Source: Zygnema cylindricum
Taxonomy: Eukaryota; Streptophyta; Zygnematophyceae; Zygnematales; Zygnemataceae
DNA: 64,000 nt
Direction of reading: 5' to 3'
NCBI GenBank assembly: GCA_037447655.1
Contig: JBBHKE010001545.1
Span: 389,582-453,581, forward strand
Of this stretch, positions 10,401-22,719 are shown piece after piece. Positions within the stretch are counted from its first letter, which is position 1. Each line of letters begins with the position of its first letter. The notes beneath the pieces are model-generated. The model made no database searches. It was not told the DNA's origin and saw only the letters and a list, made by a program, of their open reading frames with translations. Made by a program: the position numbers and the translations under genes.

Positions 10401-12309
10401 GGTGAGGTGGGGTTGGTGATCATTTGTTGATTGTATTTATGTTTGTTGTGGTAAGCAATGCGATATGTCAACATGTATAAAAGATAAGATAAAATGAAGG
10501 CTCTAAAAAAAAGTTGTATCTGCCACATCCTTACTGGTTTAGAGTTATCCATTAAGAGGAGAGAAAAACAAGACAAATTCTTTATTTTCTTATATGTATT
10601 TTTTGTTTCTCTCTCTTTCTCATTGTATTCGTCTACCTTTGTCTATCTTTCCATCTCTCCCCCAAACTCGCCTTTTTTCCTTTATTATTATATTTTTATT
10701 TATTTTCCTCTTTTTCTTTGTCTTTGCACCACTATTTTCCTCTCACCACCCCATCTCTCCTCTTTCTCACACTCTTACTCCCTCTCTATTTCAGTCTATC
10801 TCCTATCGGCGCCCCTAAATTTTGAGCCACGAATCTAAAATAGATTTAATAATCATATTTGTTTTTTTATGATAATATAAGTCCGATTTAATTAGTGTCA
10901 ATTACACTAATTTGGACTGTTTATAAATAGCGTATAGTAAAATACAGTAGTGTACGAAATTTGTCGATCCGTACTAAAACTTATGGTTATTTCGTGCAAA
11001 CGTATAAAAGAGTGTCAAATGACGACGTCGAGTTGGGAAAGCGAGTGGCGTTGACACGGGAAAGCGCACTTGAATTTGACTCTTAAACATAAAGACGGGG
11101 AAAATCACACGAACTTGTTCTTACATGTTAAAAAGTGGACTATGTGAACACTACACCGTGAATCGCTATTAGTGTAGATAAATTATTAGTGTAAAAAAAC
11201 AAATAATGTTGTCAACTCTATTTTTGTGTTAAAGGGCTTAACGCTCAGAAAACATCAACGTTAATATACGCACATAACACTAATTTGGATACAGATTCCC
11301 ATCGTGCAACCTTCACATAATCATAGCGTATTCCCACCGGAAAAAATATCACTTTCGCAACAGACGGGTGTTCGAATAATGCACGACTTTTCGAGCACCG
11401 ACTTTGTTGTTATCGGAAGATCCGGAAAAAACCGTACAATATAACTTCCTCAAAATATTTGAGGATAATGAAGTCGGGTTAAGGTTGTGTCTTTCTTTGA
11501 AACAGGCCAACGGTTAATTCACAAGCTGACGAAGCAAAAACAACACCCGAACAACTATTTCATTGTTTTCGCGCGAAAAAACTGCCCAACTTTGAACCAC
11601 CGTCGTCGTGAAAAACTACAGGTTTGTTTTCGCGCCTATGTTTGATGACGTCGAAGCGTGTGACGTGTTACATGACACCTGAAATCGGAGTTACGTGCCA
11701 AAATTTTGGTATGAACAAGACCTATTTTTCGATGAGTTATAGGAAAATCATCGGAATGGGCAAAAAGTTACGAATGCTTCGGTGGGAATAGGCTATCAGT
11801 CAACGTTTGAACACGTGAAAAAAGAACACAGAACATGGCCGCATGATTTTATCCCGACTTTATTACTGAAATTACTGCTGTAAAGTAAAGAAAAGAAGAC
11901 TATTATTGATTCTATTTTAGATTAAAAAATCGTTAAGGGCACCGACTTAGTGTTATCAACACTAGTTACACTATGGGAATGTGTACTCAAATTAGTGCTA
12001 GATGCATAGATTAGCGTTATTAATGTTTTGTTGGTGTTTGAAACCAAATAGAATTGATAACAGTATTTGTTTCTTTACATTAACAGTTTCTCTACAATAA
12101 TAGCGATTCACGCATTACTAAATCGCGTATGAATTACATTGAGACGTCTAAAATGTAAGGAAAATCCACTCTACACGATAAATGTTCTACGCTACATTGC
12201 AGGGCATTAGAACGTCCTCCTAAGCGTTTGACCGGAGCAAGATCGTGCCTCGACAGTGTTTCCATTAACTTTGTACCGAATCCGATTCCGATCTTACGGT
12301 ACGGTACGG
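7414..12309. other. Gene-free transposon-rich interval
   Basis: No gene is supported. Visible structure: head-to-tail junction of CGGTGTAGT/ACTACACCG ends at 7628-7652; CGATATATCG-rich fragment at 7880-7965; a tandem pair of about 46-bp units each opening TAGGGTTT and closing AAACCYTA at 9810-9895; a pyrimidine-rich tract at about 10594-10800; a TIR-family left end CACTACACCGTGAATCG at 11150; and a segment at 10985-11070 that has an inverted partner at about 16010-16090 inside MTB intron 1. Open frames at 8602-8868 and 9042-9287 match nothing I recognise. Confidence 0.5.
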
Positions 12310-12539
12310 TACACCGCCAATCGCTATTATCGTATTGAACGCTAATTCGGTCCCGCTTTTTTTTCTCAAATTATAAAATAGAATTTTCCATACTATTTTA
12401 AAAAGAACCCTAATTTCTAACTACAGAACTGTAGAGTAAACGATTTCTTTCAAAATTTCCAAATTACCAATTAGCGTTAATAACGGTAATTATTCCTATA
12501 CGCTAAGAAAACTTCTACGCTAATAGCGATTGGCGGTGT
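12310..12539. mobile_element. MITE of the TACACCGCCAATCGC family, upstream of MTB
   Basis: Left end TACACCGCCAATCGCTATTA and right end TAATAGCGATTGGCGGTGT are inverted repeats about 230 bp apart. The interior (TTCGGTCCCGC, CCAATTAGCG, TTCCTATACGCTAA) matches the 222-bp MITE at 62278-62499. It ends about 176 bp before the MTB start codon, so it probably contributes promoter or 5' UTR sequence. Confidence 0.8.
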
Positions 12540-12715
12540 GCTGTAATGCTCCAAACGTTTCCCAAAATCTGCCGTCAACTTGTTTTCATTTTCTTCGTCG
12601 ATTTTGTTTAAGCAACCCCCGCAATGGTGCCATTCAGCGTACGACCAATATATTCTCCTGTCCGTTCTTCCTGCCATGCCGATCTGCCAGGTGTGACATT
12701 CTTAATGGCCTAATC

Positions 12716-15700
12716 ATGGAAGGCCATGTCTTCTCTCTCCGGAAAGTGAAAGAGGAGTTTTCTCCTCACAAACGTCATCGTGAAGAAGAAGAGGATGGAT
12801 CTGAAAGCAGCCATGGAATCCCGAACGAAGCTTCCTGGAAAGGATCTTCCTCCCTGCGTTCGACACGAGATTCTAATGGTGGAGATGTCCGTACAGAAGA
12901 GGTCAAAACTGAACCGCTTCTGCCAGTCAAAGTGGAGCCATTGCTGCGAGTCAAGGAGGAGCCTTTTATGGAAGGGTTTGAAGCGGTAACGGAAAGAAAG
13001 CCCTTCATAGAACGCCACGTGTCAACTGAGGGAGATGACAAAAGCAGCATCAGAAGGTTGGAGGTTCCGAATGATGTCAGAAGTGGCGAACTGAAGAAAG
13101 TAAAGAAGGAGCCTGTAGAGGAAGAGCCATGGCCGCTTCCGACAGGTGTGACACATGTCACAACGACAAACGTAACACGTGTTACAACGACACATGTGAC
13201 TCATGTCACAACCAGAGATGCGACACATGTCACAACAAGAGATGCGACACATGCCACAACCAGAGATGCGACACATGTCACGAAGAGAGGCGTGGTAGAT
13301 GTCGTCAAAGGAGGGATCGAGGTGGGAGAGAGTCCGAAAGGGTCTGAAGGGGAGAGAGGAGCGGCGGGCGTTTCTGATTCGCCGGTAGCGGATGGAGAAG
13401 AGAGAGGAGGGCGGTTGAGGGCAGGAACCCCATCTCGCACAGAGGGAGTGGAAGGCACGAGCGAGAGAGGAGAGAGAGAGACAGACAGAGAAGCAGAGAA
13501 AGGAGGGGAGGAAAGAGGAGAGAAGGGAGGAGAAAGAGGACTGAGGGGAGGAGAGAAAGGGGAGAAGGGAAGAGAGAAAGGAGTAGAGACAGGTGGAGAA
13601 AGGGGAGGAGGCAGAGGGGAGGGAGGAGGAGAGAAGGGAGGGCAGCTACCTTCCCCTGGCTATGGATCTAAGTCTGGTCCAAAAGCAGGTATGGGGGGCA
13701 GTTCTTCCTGGAATTTTCTCCCTCCCCCTCCCCCTCCCCCTCCCGGGACCTCTGTAGGGTCAACCTTTCCGGGGGGGAGAGGTGAGAATATCCGCCCCAT
13801 ATTCGGGTCAGAGGGGCAGGGAGGCCCGTCTCCCCCTCAAAGGGGAGCTCGACCTCCTGGTCCTAGAGGGGGAGGGGGGGGAGGAGGGGGAGGGGCAGGG
13901 GGAGGAGGAGGTGTTGGGCCAGATGGGGGGGGACAGGGAGGCCAGAGTGGAAATAAATTGGGATTTTACTTGGGAGGAGGGGGGAGGAGGGAATTCCCCT
14001 GCCTCCAGTGGCTCAGGTGGTGGAGGAGGAGGAGGGAGGAGGGAGGAGGAGGAGGAGGAGGAGGAAGGAGGAGGGAGGAGGGAGGAGGAGGTAGGAGATG
14101 AGGGAGGAGGAGGAGGAGGAGGGGTCCTATGCCCACGCCTGGATTTAGGGACTCTCAAAGGGATGGTATGGGGCCAGATATGGGGCTCAGTGGAATGGGG
14201 ATGATGAGATCGGAGGGGATCCTCTGGATGGCCCTTGGAGGTGAGGAGAGGATGGGGGAGGAGAGAGGGATGGTAGGGGGATGCAGAGTAGGGGAAGGTA
14301 AGGAGGAATGGGGAAGGAGGAGGGAGGAGGAGGAGGGGAGGAGGAGGAGGAGGAGGAGGTGGAGGAGGAGGTGGAGGAAGAGGTGGAGGAGGAGGAGGAG
14401 GGGGAGGAGAGAGGGATATGGGTATTGGTGGGAGAGCTCCTTCGAGAGGGGAACAAAATGATTATTCGCAACATTTTGTGGACACGGGAGAGAGACCCCA
14501 AAATTTTATCCGAGATATGGATATGGCGGACCGGTTTGAGGAGTATCCGAAGTTAAAGGTCAGTTCATGGAATTTTTTGTTTCTTGGAAGGAAGGTTTTT
14601 ATTAAAGGAAGGTTTTTTTAAAAGGAAGGTCTTTAAAAGAAAGAAGGTATTTTTTACAGGGTTTTTATGGGGATTCTGGAAGGGTTTTGCGGGGTTTTTT
14701 GGGGGGGTTTTTACCGGGGACTGAGGCGTCGAAACTATTTTCAAAAGGCTTGTAAGGGGAACAAAGGAGTGAAATACTTTGCATTTGTTTCTTTGAAGCC
14801 CTTTTGATTTTTAAAGGAATCTCAAGGGATTAGTATTCAAAAGACATGAAAGAGTTTGGGGAACACGTATTACGAAGGATAGTAATGTAAAAAGATGGAG
14901 TGGAGTTACAGAATCTCAAATGTTTTTGAAGATTTCGGAGGATTATTACATCTAAAAGAAAAATTGAAGGAGATCGGAAGAGTTTTATGGGGGCATGATC
15001 CGATCAATATCCGATTTTGGGAGTATTTTGGCGCGAGAAAGGGCTGCTCACCACATTTAGTGTGGATCACAGGGTTTAGAGGAGTCCAAGACTAAGAGAA
15101 AAGAGCAAAGGATATGGTTGTCCAGTTTTTGAGTTTTCGAATCTGAAGGAGGTTCAGCAGAGCATTAAAATCCAAGAGGAGGCCGGTTAAACAGTCCTTT
15201 TTTGAAGGTTATGTTTGTAAAAGTTATGTATTTGGGTATAAAATATTCATTATTAAGAATGGGGAATGTAAGGCAAAGACAGTGTTGGTTTAGTAAAACC
15301 GATAATTTCCAAAATCCATGCTCTCAAAACCTAAATTTCAAAAATCAGTTTATGACCTAAAACCTACATTACCAATTGTTCGATGAGCAGTGCAAGTAAA
15401 TTAGGGTTAAGCACAGGCTGGAACACTATTGAAAAGGTGACTGCTCCGGGTGTTTTTTTGGACGCCATTTTTTTTATTTGTAATAATTGAAGTTTGGGAG
15501 CGTTTTGCAGTAGGTGGGACAACAGTTGTTCAGTGCATTATTATGCTGAAAGAAGTTGAATATTTTAGAATATAGTGTTTGAATTGTTGAATTTTGATAT
15601 TCTGCGGTGGTTTCGGCAGTTCTCTCGTGTTTTTTTTCTTGGAGACGTTGTGGTTAAATCAAAAAATAGGTTTGGACAGGTTGAGTCTATCAGATTTAAA

Positions 15701-18700
15701 TAGAAGTGCCGGTGACAGTAGAAACGTAGTTCAATAATGGAAGCTGTTTATCGGGCTAAATGAATTTCTTTATTTCCACCTTATTTGTATGCAAGAGTAA
15801 AAATAATATTGCGGTAAGAAACAAATAGTGCTATTAACGCTATTTTGGGTTCAAGGACCTAAAGCGAACAATGCATTAACGCTATTTCACACACATAACA
15901 CTACTTTATCCACACATTCCCATAGTATTGGTGCTATAGCCTTTGTTCACGTAGTCGCGTTTGAACATGTGAGAACAGGTGATTGTCCCCCGTTTTTGTT
16001 GCTATAAATCAAATCTGGGTGCGCTTTCCCGTGTCTACGCCACTCACTTTCCGTGTTGACGCCGTTATTTGACACTTTTTCTGTACTTTTGTACAAAAAC
16101 GAGCAGTGTTCGTGCGGATTGCACATTTTGTATTTAAATACCTCCTTAACCGTACCTATATTAAAATAGTATTATTAATTCTATTTTAGTTTCAAGGGTC
16201 GTAATTTTAACACTAATGGCGATACTAATCTTTTTGTAATTATAATGATTAATGATTTCTGTATTGAGACAAGCTTGTCCATGTATGATCTTTCTACAGC
16301 ATCTCTCTTTACGGCTCCTCTCCCCTGCCCCCTTTGTCTCTCTCTCATCTTCCTTCCCTGCTGATTGTGATTCTGATTCTTAAGCCCACCTTGAATTTCT
16401 CTCAGAGAAGTAGGAAGTCAGAGGATAACGGGACCTACAATGGTGTTCACGAGTTGTTTACATAATGCTTTAATTTGTAGATCTTGTTGTCCTTACGAAT
16501 ATCTTTTTTTTTACCCTTTTCATTTCCAGGAACTTATTGCTCGAAAAGATCATTTGATATCCGAACGAGCTACACCTCCTATGTACCTTCAGGCTGATCT
16601 CCGAAATCTCGATTTGCGCCCAGAAACATTCGGGACCAAATTTGACGTTATTCTTATTGATCCTCCATGGGAGGAATATGTACGAAGGGCTCCGGGAGTG
16701 GGAGATGGACTTGAGTGGTGGGCCCCGGAGGAAATTATGAGTCTTAGAATAGAGGTAAGAAAAGTGATGAAGAGATTCTCACTAGTGACAGTCTATTAGT
16801 ATTTTTTTTTTCCCTAGTAATGAGACTTTTGATTGTCGAAATGAGTAGTACAAGCACACTACCCGTCCTATTATTATCAGGCCACATTATGTTTGAACTA
16901 CATCGGTTTCTTTAGGCAGTATCCGGAAAATTTATTTAGTAGGGAACTTGAGTTAAACTGGATCTCGTCTGACAAAAAATATCATACATGCAATCGTGTG
17001 CACTGGCGTTACGATTGTGCGGATAATCTTGCAAAAAAAATTCACACCAATCTTGCAAAAATAGCTACTAGATTGTATGTTGAAAAGTTTGTTTTTTCAG
17101 CAACCTTTGGTCCAGAAAGGAGTAACTTTATGAGCCTTCCTAACTAGAGTATGGGACATAGAAACTATACTCTATACTGTAAAGCTGTTTCTGTGTTCAG
17201 GTTATTTTTCTTCATGTGTAGTTAGTGGAGATGGCCACATTATGTCGGAGGTGTACGATGAAATATTGTGTGGAAGAAATGACGCCCATAGGCTTGTTTC
17301 TTCTCTGATAATTTTGGTCCACTCTATTTTACGTGCATTAGCACATCATCATCTATTGTGGGGTTCATTTTAATTATAGCAGGAGCATAGTCCTGTATCA
17401 TAAATTCCCTCATCATAAGTTTGATAAAATTTAATTGTGATTTACGAAAGTGGGCAGTGACAAGTGGGAAAGTCTTGTTTTTTTTAGCACTTTAGACTGA
17501 AACTATCGTTAATTTACACTTTGAATTGATGTGTTTCCTGAAGTGGCTACTAAAATTCATAATTTTAGCAAAAAACAGAAAATTGATTCAGACTTGTGCT
17601 TTACTGTTGTATCTGTTTCTCTGAAAGCTGCGGGTACCCTAAAAAACTCATCTGTGAGCACAGACTTACTGGTGATGTGTTTTACAGTTAAAAAAAATTC
17701 TGATAGGTTCAAGCAAATAGGTCGTATCAGTTGTATGTAAGAATTTTAACGCCGGTATTGATAGAACAAGTGAAGTATATTGTTTATGAAGAAACTATTG
17801 AAACATAAAAAAACATACCGGCATACTATGTCCGGAACAAATTGTGCATGCTATTTGTGGCCGCAAAACGAGCAGGGAAAAAGGAAAGGATTGACAAATG
17901 ATGCCTGGGATAAACCTCTTTTTATATTGTGTGTGACAATTGTCGCAGGCAATAGCGGACACTCCATCTTTTGTCTTTTTGTGGGTAGGCGACGCTGAGG
18001 GTTTAGATAAGGGCCGAGCTTGTCTCAAAAAGGTAACCAGGTACTCCTGCCTTTTGCCATATGCCCTTTTTTTCCCGTAATTGGGCAATGTGCCAGTCTG
18101 TTTTCTTTTGAAGGTTGTTGATTCTCTTTCAGTTGTATTTCATGCGGCACCCTCTTTGTCTCTCCCTCTCTCACAGTCGTCTGCCGTGTCTCTGTTTGTC
18201 TGTTTGTTGTTTTCTCAGCCTCTCTCTTTGTTCTCCGCTGTCTGTTTTTCTTTGTAGTTGCTCATGTCCCTCCTTTTGTATCTGTTTATTTCCTTTCTTG
18301 CAATTCTCATGGCTACTGTGAAGCGCTCCCTCCCTCTCTCCCTCCCTCCCTCATCCCTCCTTCCCTCCTTCCCTCCCTCCCTCCCCCCTCTTCCTTTAAC
18401 CTTTTAATGCTCACTCTTGCATACGTTATCCTGGCAAAAGATTAGGGGAAAAAATAATGTATTTCAGATTTCTGAAGAAGTGGCGGAAGTTGTCCTTTTT
18501 ATTGTGCCCAACCCCCCTTCTTTTTTCGCTAAAAGGAAAAGTTTGTCTTTTTTATTGCTCTCCTTGGCAGTGGGGTTTCCGACGGTGTGAGGATATTTGC
18601 TGGATTAAGACAAACCGGAGGGCTCCTGGTAACAAGTACAGACATGAGACAGGGATGCTTTTCAAGCATTCCAAGGTAAGCTCAAGTACTGGATACACAT

Positions 18701-21700
18701 GATCTTTTGCGTAAATAATGTGGGTAGGATGGGTTTTTGGTATCGGGTTATTTATATTATCCTGCTTTTGATCTCCCGTATGCAACGGCGGTGTTAGGTT
18801 TTTCTTTATGAAAATGAATGATGGAAAAAAATGGGGAATCATTGTGATTATCTTTTTTTCCCATTGGAATTGTCAAAAAGTTAGGCGATACCTGTAAACT
18901 CTTAAAACACATTCGTCTTCACTTGGAGCTAAAGTGGTTAGTTTGACTCGTCTAGAGTTATTCCATTTCAATTGGGACCAGTTGCTTACCTTTCAACCTA
19001 TCTGAGTAATCTCCATTGCAATTAAATTCGAATGCCTTGGTCTAACTTATTTAGACATTTATTTGTAACACAAATCATTTTTCAATGCTGAAAATGAAGC
19101 CTGAACACTTCCTTTGCATCCAACTTTTATAGTAACCGCGCGAAATCTGTGAGTAAGCATCAGCATGAAACATCAATGGCATAAAAACGTGTTAAATTTT
19201 CTTTGACTTCATTACTTCACATGCTCCACTTTGATGATGTTCTCCTCTCTCCTTCAGGCTATATATCGAGATTGTTTCAATATGTCAGCTAGTTGATGTC
19301 AGGCTGAGGTTTCATAGACAGAAACGCCAATAATAACCAATTCATAATAATGAAACCAATCCAGCGGGACAGCCTGGAAGAAGTAAAATGACACAATACG
19401 AAAGCGGTATTAGAACTAATAATGCTATCTCGGCTGCGTCTTTTTGGCCGAAAATTAGTGTTCCGCCACGTTTCCTTACACTAAATTAGTATTCTGCATT
19501 ATATTTTCGGATTTACACTAATAATATCTTTAATAGCGGTGGGCAGTGTAGTAGACATTCAAGGCTTTTTGCAACAATTTGAACACAAAGAAATTCAGTA
19601 TGAATGTATCTATGAAAGAAACATTTTCCCACAACCTTGTGAAGTAAAGTAGCAAAAGAAGCGGGCTTGTCCACTACACCAGTTTGTAAGTAGAAGCGTT
19701 CATTATATTCCTTTCCTAGTCACTGCATTTAAGAATATTCTGCATTCGAGAATATTTGGCAAAAGTACTCGATAACGACCAAATCCACACGATAAGTGAG
19801 CTGACTTTTCCTTTAAACCAAAAGCATGAGACCTAAACTTAAGATGTAATTTCGTTTCTTGCAACATAAGAAAAGATTATTTGCATAAAAAATCTAGTTT
19901 ACAGCCTCCAAAGTCATACAATGAGAAAAAATGAAGCTTATGCCTTCTTAAACAAAGCCTGAAAACTTCAAAAAATATATAATACTTTTTTTGCTTGTTG
20001 CTTGACTTGGATTGGTACCTCCTCAATTCCTTAAAAAAAACGTGAGCATATGGGCATTGGTAAGTGAAAATAAAAGTCCAATTGGTGTAGCCCATGCATT
20101 ACGAGAAGGAAATATGCAGGAAGTTTAGTTGTGGAATAATAATGTGGTTGTTTTTATATAGTTTAGAAGAACAAATCACATATTTGCATTATTTACCTGT
20201 ATTCTCTTTGAGTTCGAGAGAAAGCTGTGAAGAGTTGAATACAAAAGGGCAATGATTAGCCAAATCCAGACACATAGGACTGAGGCATTAGGGTTCAACT
20301 GAAAGGGAAACTTGAAGTGTTTAAGAACTTGGTAGTATTTAGATGTGGCCTGAGGCTCTGAGATTTGGTTGACTTGAAATATTTAGACATTGATGGTATT
20401 TATCTACGCATTTAGATCTGATTGATATTGTGATTTCTTTGACGAGTCAAATTTGTTTGATTTTATTTGATTGACATTGAAACTTTCGGCACTTGGTTTT
20501 GACTGGAATCTGAAGGTTTTCTGATGTTGTCTCGGAGTTTGTAAATCCATGTTTATTTATTTTTTCTTTATCATTGTAAGTGATTCACATGTTGTTCTTT
20601 TATGAAGCCTAGGCATCGGCGTTTGAAGAGTTTGAATTTGTCAGATTTATATTTGGCTGAAGCATCTATTTTTTCAAACAAGGAACCAAAAAACTGGAGA
20701 GTTATGGCAGTTCTCTGTTTGTTCATAAAACATTTTCCGTTATTGGACAACTTATATGTAATATCATTACTCATTTATATACTTCTGCATAGCATGTTTA
20801 CAGAAAGCAGCTTTGAATTTGAACTATTGGTCGACACAGTGGCATCAACGCCTTGAATTTTCTCCTGCCTATGAAAAACCATGTCTGATTAAACACAGAA
20901 AACGGGTCTTTACTCGCTCTTCTTGAAGAGATTCCTTTTATGAATATGGGAAATGGGTCGTATTCTCTCATTTATTAGCTATTTATTTGCGAATGTTTTT
21001 TAATAAAAATGGAAGGTGGAGCCTTGTCAGGAGCATTGTCTGATGGGGATCAAGGGCACGGTACGGAGAAGTACGGATGGCCACATCATCCATGCCAATG
21101 TGGATACTGACGTCATCATTTCTGAAGAGCCGGCATATGGTGAGGTTGAGGGGAGGAGGAGGGCGGAGGAGGGAGGAGGGGTGTAAGGAACAGCGGAGAG
21201 GGTAGAGTGTGCTTGTGTGACTGTGTGTGTCATAAACCTGGAGACGAAGAAATAATGATCAAGGAGTTAAGACCGTAGTGTATAACTTGTTCACAAAAAC
21301 CCTCACTTTGAATCACACATTGGTGGTGACAAAGTCACGGAGGGATGGAGAGGATTTGGAGAGGGATAGGAAGAGAGGGGATAGAAAAGGAGAAATTAGG
21401 AGGTTTGTTTAAATAGGGTTGTGCATGTTATGGGAATCTGTTCCTTATCATCTTAATGATTGGAAATTGTGTATAATCTGAGAACCTTCCTTGGATAGAT
21501 GTATGCATTTTGAGTGACTGACACTTCCTTTTGTGCTTTTCTCGGTACAGGAAGTACCGAAAAGCCGGAGGAATTGTACCATATTATTGAGCATTTTGCC
21601 CAGGGAAGGAGAAGACTGGAGCTTTTTGGAGAAGATCATAATATCCGTGCTGGATGGTTGACTGTGGGGAAGAGTTTGACTTCCTCTAATTTCAATGCTC

Positions 21701-22719
21701 AAGTAAGGACTGGAAATAAATTGATCTGATGATGTGATTCTGAATCTGTGAAGCTTTGGAAGTTTTTGGGGCGAGACATGTTTTAAGACTCCATGACTGC
21801 ATTTAATGGAGTGAAACTCTTTATTTGAAAGCTTGCTATTATGGAAATGAAGGTCAGTAGCAATGCTTCTAGGTTATTTATAACTACGTACTTTTTGTTT
21901 CGTGAGTGTCCTTGTATAGCACGTTTTCTGTCAATTTCTTTTTTTTCTTTTTTTTGTATTGTCTAGTATATGTGATTTTTGTTTGACTGAATGTGCTGTT
22001 TTTTTCGTTCCCCTTTAAATAGGTATTCTTCTGATGTATCCGTTATTTTTATTCTCTTTTTCCTGATATTATGCTGTTTTTCATGAAGGCCTCTCTATAC
22101 GATGTTTGGGTCGTCTTTTATCAAAACAATACCCGATTCCTTTTCTTTTCTGTGTTTCTTTTTCACTTTATCATGTCTTTTCATGTTGTTTGTCTTTTTT
22201 TTGGGTTTTTCTTATTTCCAGACATATGCAAAATTTTTTGCTGGACCGGATGGAAGAGTATGGCAAGGAGGGAGGAGTAGCGTCCCTCCCCATGATGCCC
22301 CGCATCTTGTGGGAACCACTCCCGAGATCGAATCTTTGCGACCAAAATCTCCTCCGAGCCGATCGCAATTGTCCAATACGGTCTCTCCCTCTCCTCAACC
22401 TCAGGGAAACTCAAGTCCTTCAATGAGAAGATCTCCTGTTTTGTCTCAAGGAGGAAACATGGGCTCTCACAGTCTCCCTCTAGGACATGGGTCAGGAATA
22501 GGAGGAGGAGGAGGAGGAGGAGGAGGAGGAGGAGGGGCTATGGGAATCCGGGCGCAGGTTTCTGGAAGGGCGACAGGTCATGGTGTGGGCTTGGGAGGAG
22601 GAGGGGGACACATGTCACACACGGTGGGTACGAGGGAATCTTCTCGAGAGGAGATCATTTCGAAAGTGGGAACAGGTTTGACGGAAGGGAGTGGAGGGAT
22701 TAGGAGGGAAAATTTGTGA
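12716..22719 (+). CDS. MTB: MTB, METTL14-type subunit of the m6A mRNA methyltransferase
   Basis: This nuclear protein partners MTA/METTL3 in the writer complex that makes N6-methyladenosine on mRNA. Seven exons: 12716-14558, 16530-16754, 17949-18032, 18571-18675, 21031-21139, 21551-21702, 22222-22719; all junctions are GT-AG and the phases of exons 2-7 agree. The MT-A70 fold is complete: [23 protein letters not shown], the catalytic-type [62 protein letters not shown] and SNFNAQ. Retained DPPW and the tail [20 protein letters not shown] are plant MTB traits. Exon 1 encodes a long acidic, repeat-rich head ending in Gly/Glu/Arg runs, where the frame breaks at least three times between about 13.97 and 14.41 kb. 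The start at 12716 was chosen because the upstream in-frame extension runs into the MITE. Confidence 0.93.
13147..13290 (+). repeat. 24-bp coding tandem repeat in MTB exon 1
   Basis: Five to six degenerate 24-bp units (core GATGCGACACATGTCACAAC) encode an 8-residue THVTTRDA-like repeat in the N-terminal head of MTB. Frame is conserved across the units, which suggests translation. Confidence 0.75.
13480..14425 (+). repeat. Polypurine (GGA/GAG) low-complexity tract in MTB exon 1
   Basis: Almost entirely G and A apart from a short proline run (13723-13743) and short mixed segments. Coding evidence moves between frames: Ser/Gly/Pro text is in one frame to about 13.97 kb, another to about 14.10 kb, back again at 14129-14220, and the conserved QHFVDTG motif is in the other frame. 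Indels in G runs (biological or assembly) or an unrecognised intron explain this. Very long Pro or Glu frames on either strand here are composition artefacts. Confidence 0.8.
16010..16090 (-). repeat. Transposon fragment in MTB intron 1, inverted partner of 10985-11070
   Basis: The stretch containing GCGCTTTCCCGTGT and ACGCCACTCACTTTCC is the inverse of 10985-11070 (GTGGCGTTGACACGGGAAAGCGC). Nearby, at 15815-15925, more TIR-family words (TTAACGCTATTT, CACATAACACTA) match 11190-11300 in direct orientation. These are remnants of a DNA element inside the 1.97-kb intron. Confidence 0.6.
19400..19552. mobile_element. MITE-like remnant in MTB intron 4
   Basis: Ends TTTAATAGCGGTGGGCAGTGTAG at 19530-19552, a terminus shared with the element at 26386-26563, and contains TTACACTAATAAT and ACTAAATTAGT words of the same family. 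The left terminus is degraded. It lies in the 2.36-kb intron 18676-21030. Confidence 0.5.

Noticed and set aside
13147-13290. CRISPR-like array
   Set aside because: Tandem 24-bp units without spacers, in frame within a eukaryotic exon.
13808-14501. Pro- or Ser-rich minus-strand frames opposite MTB exon 1
   Set aside because: Complement of GGA/GAG runs; the + strand carries the conserved MTB protein.
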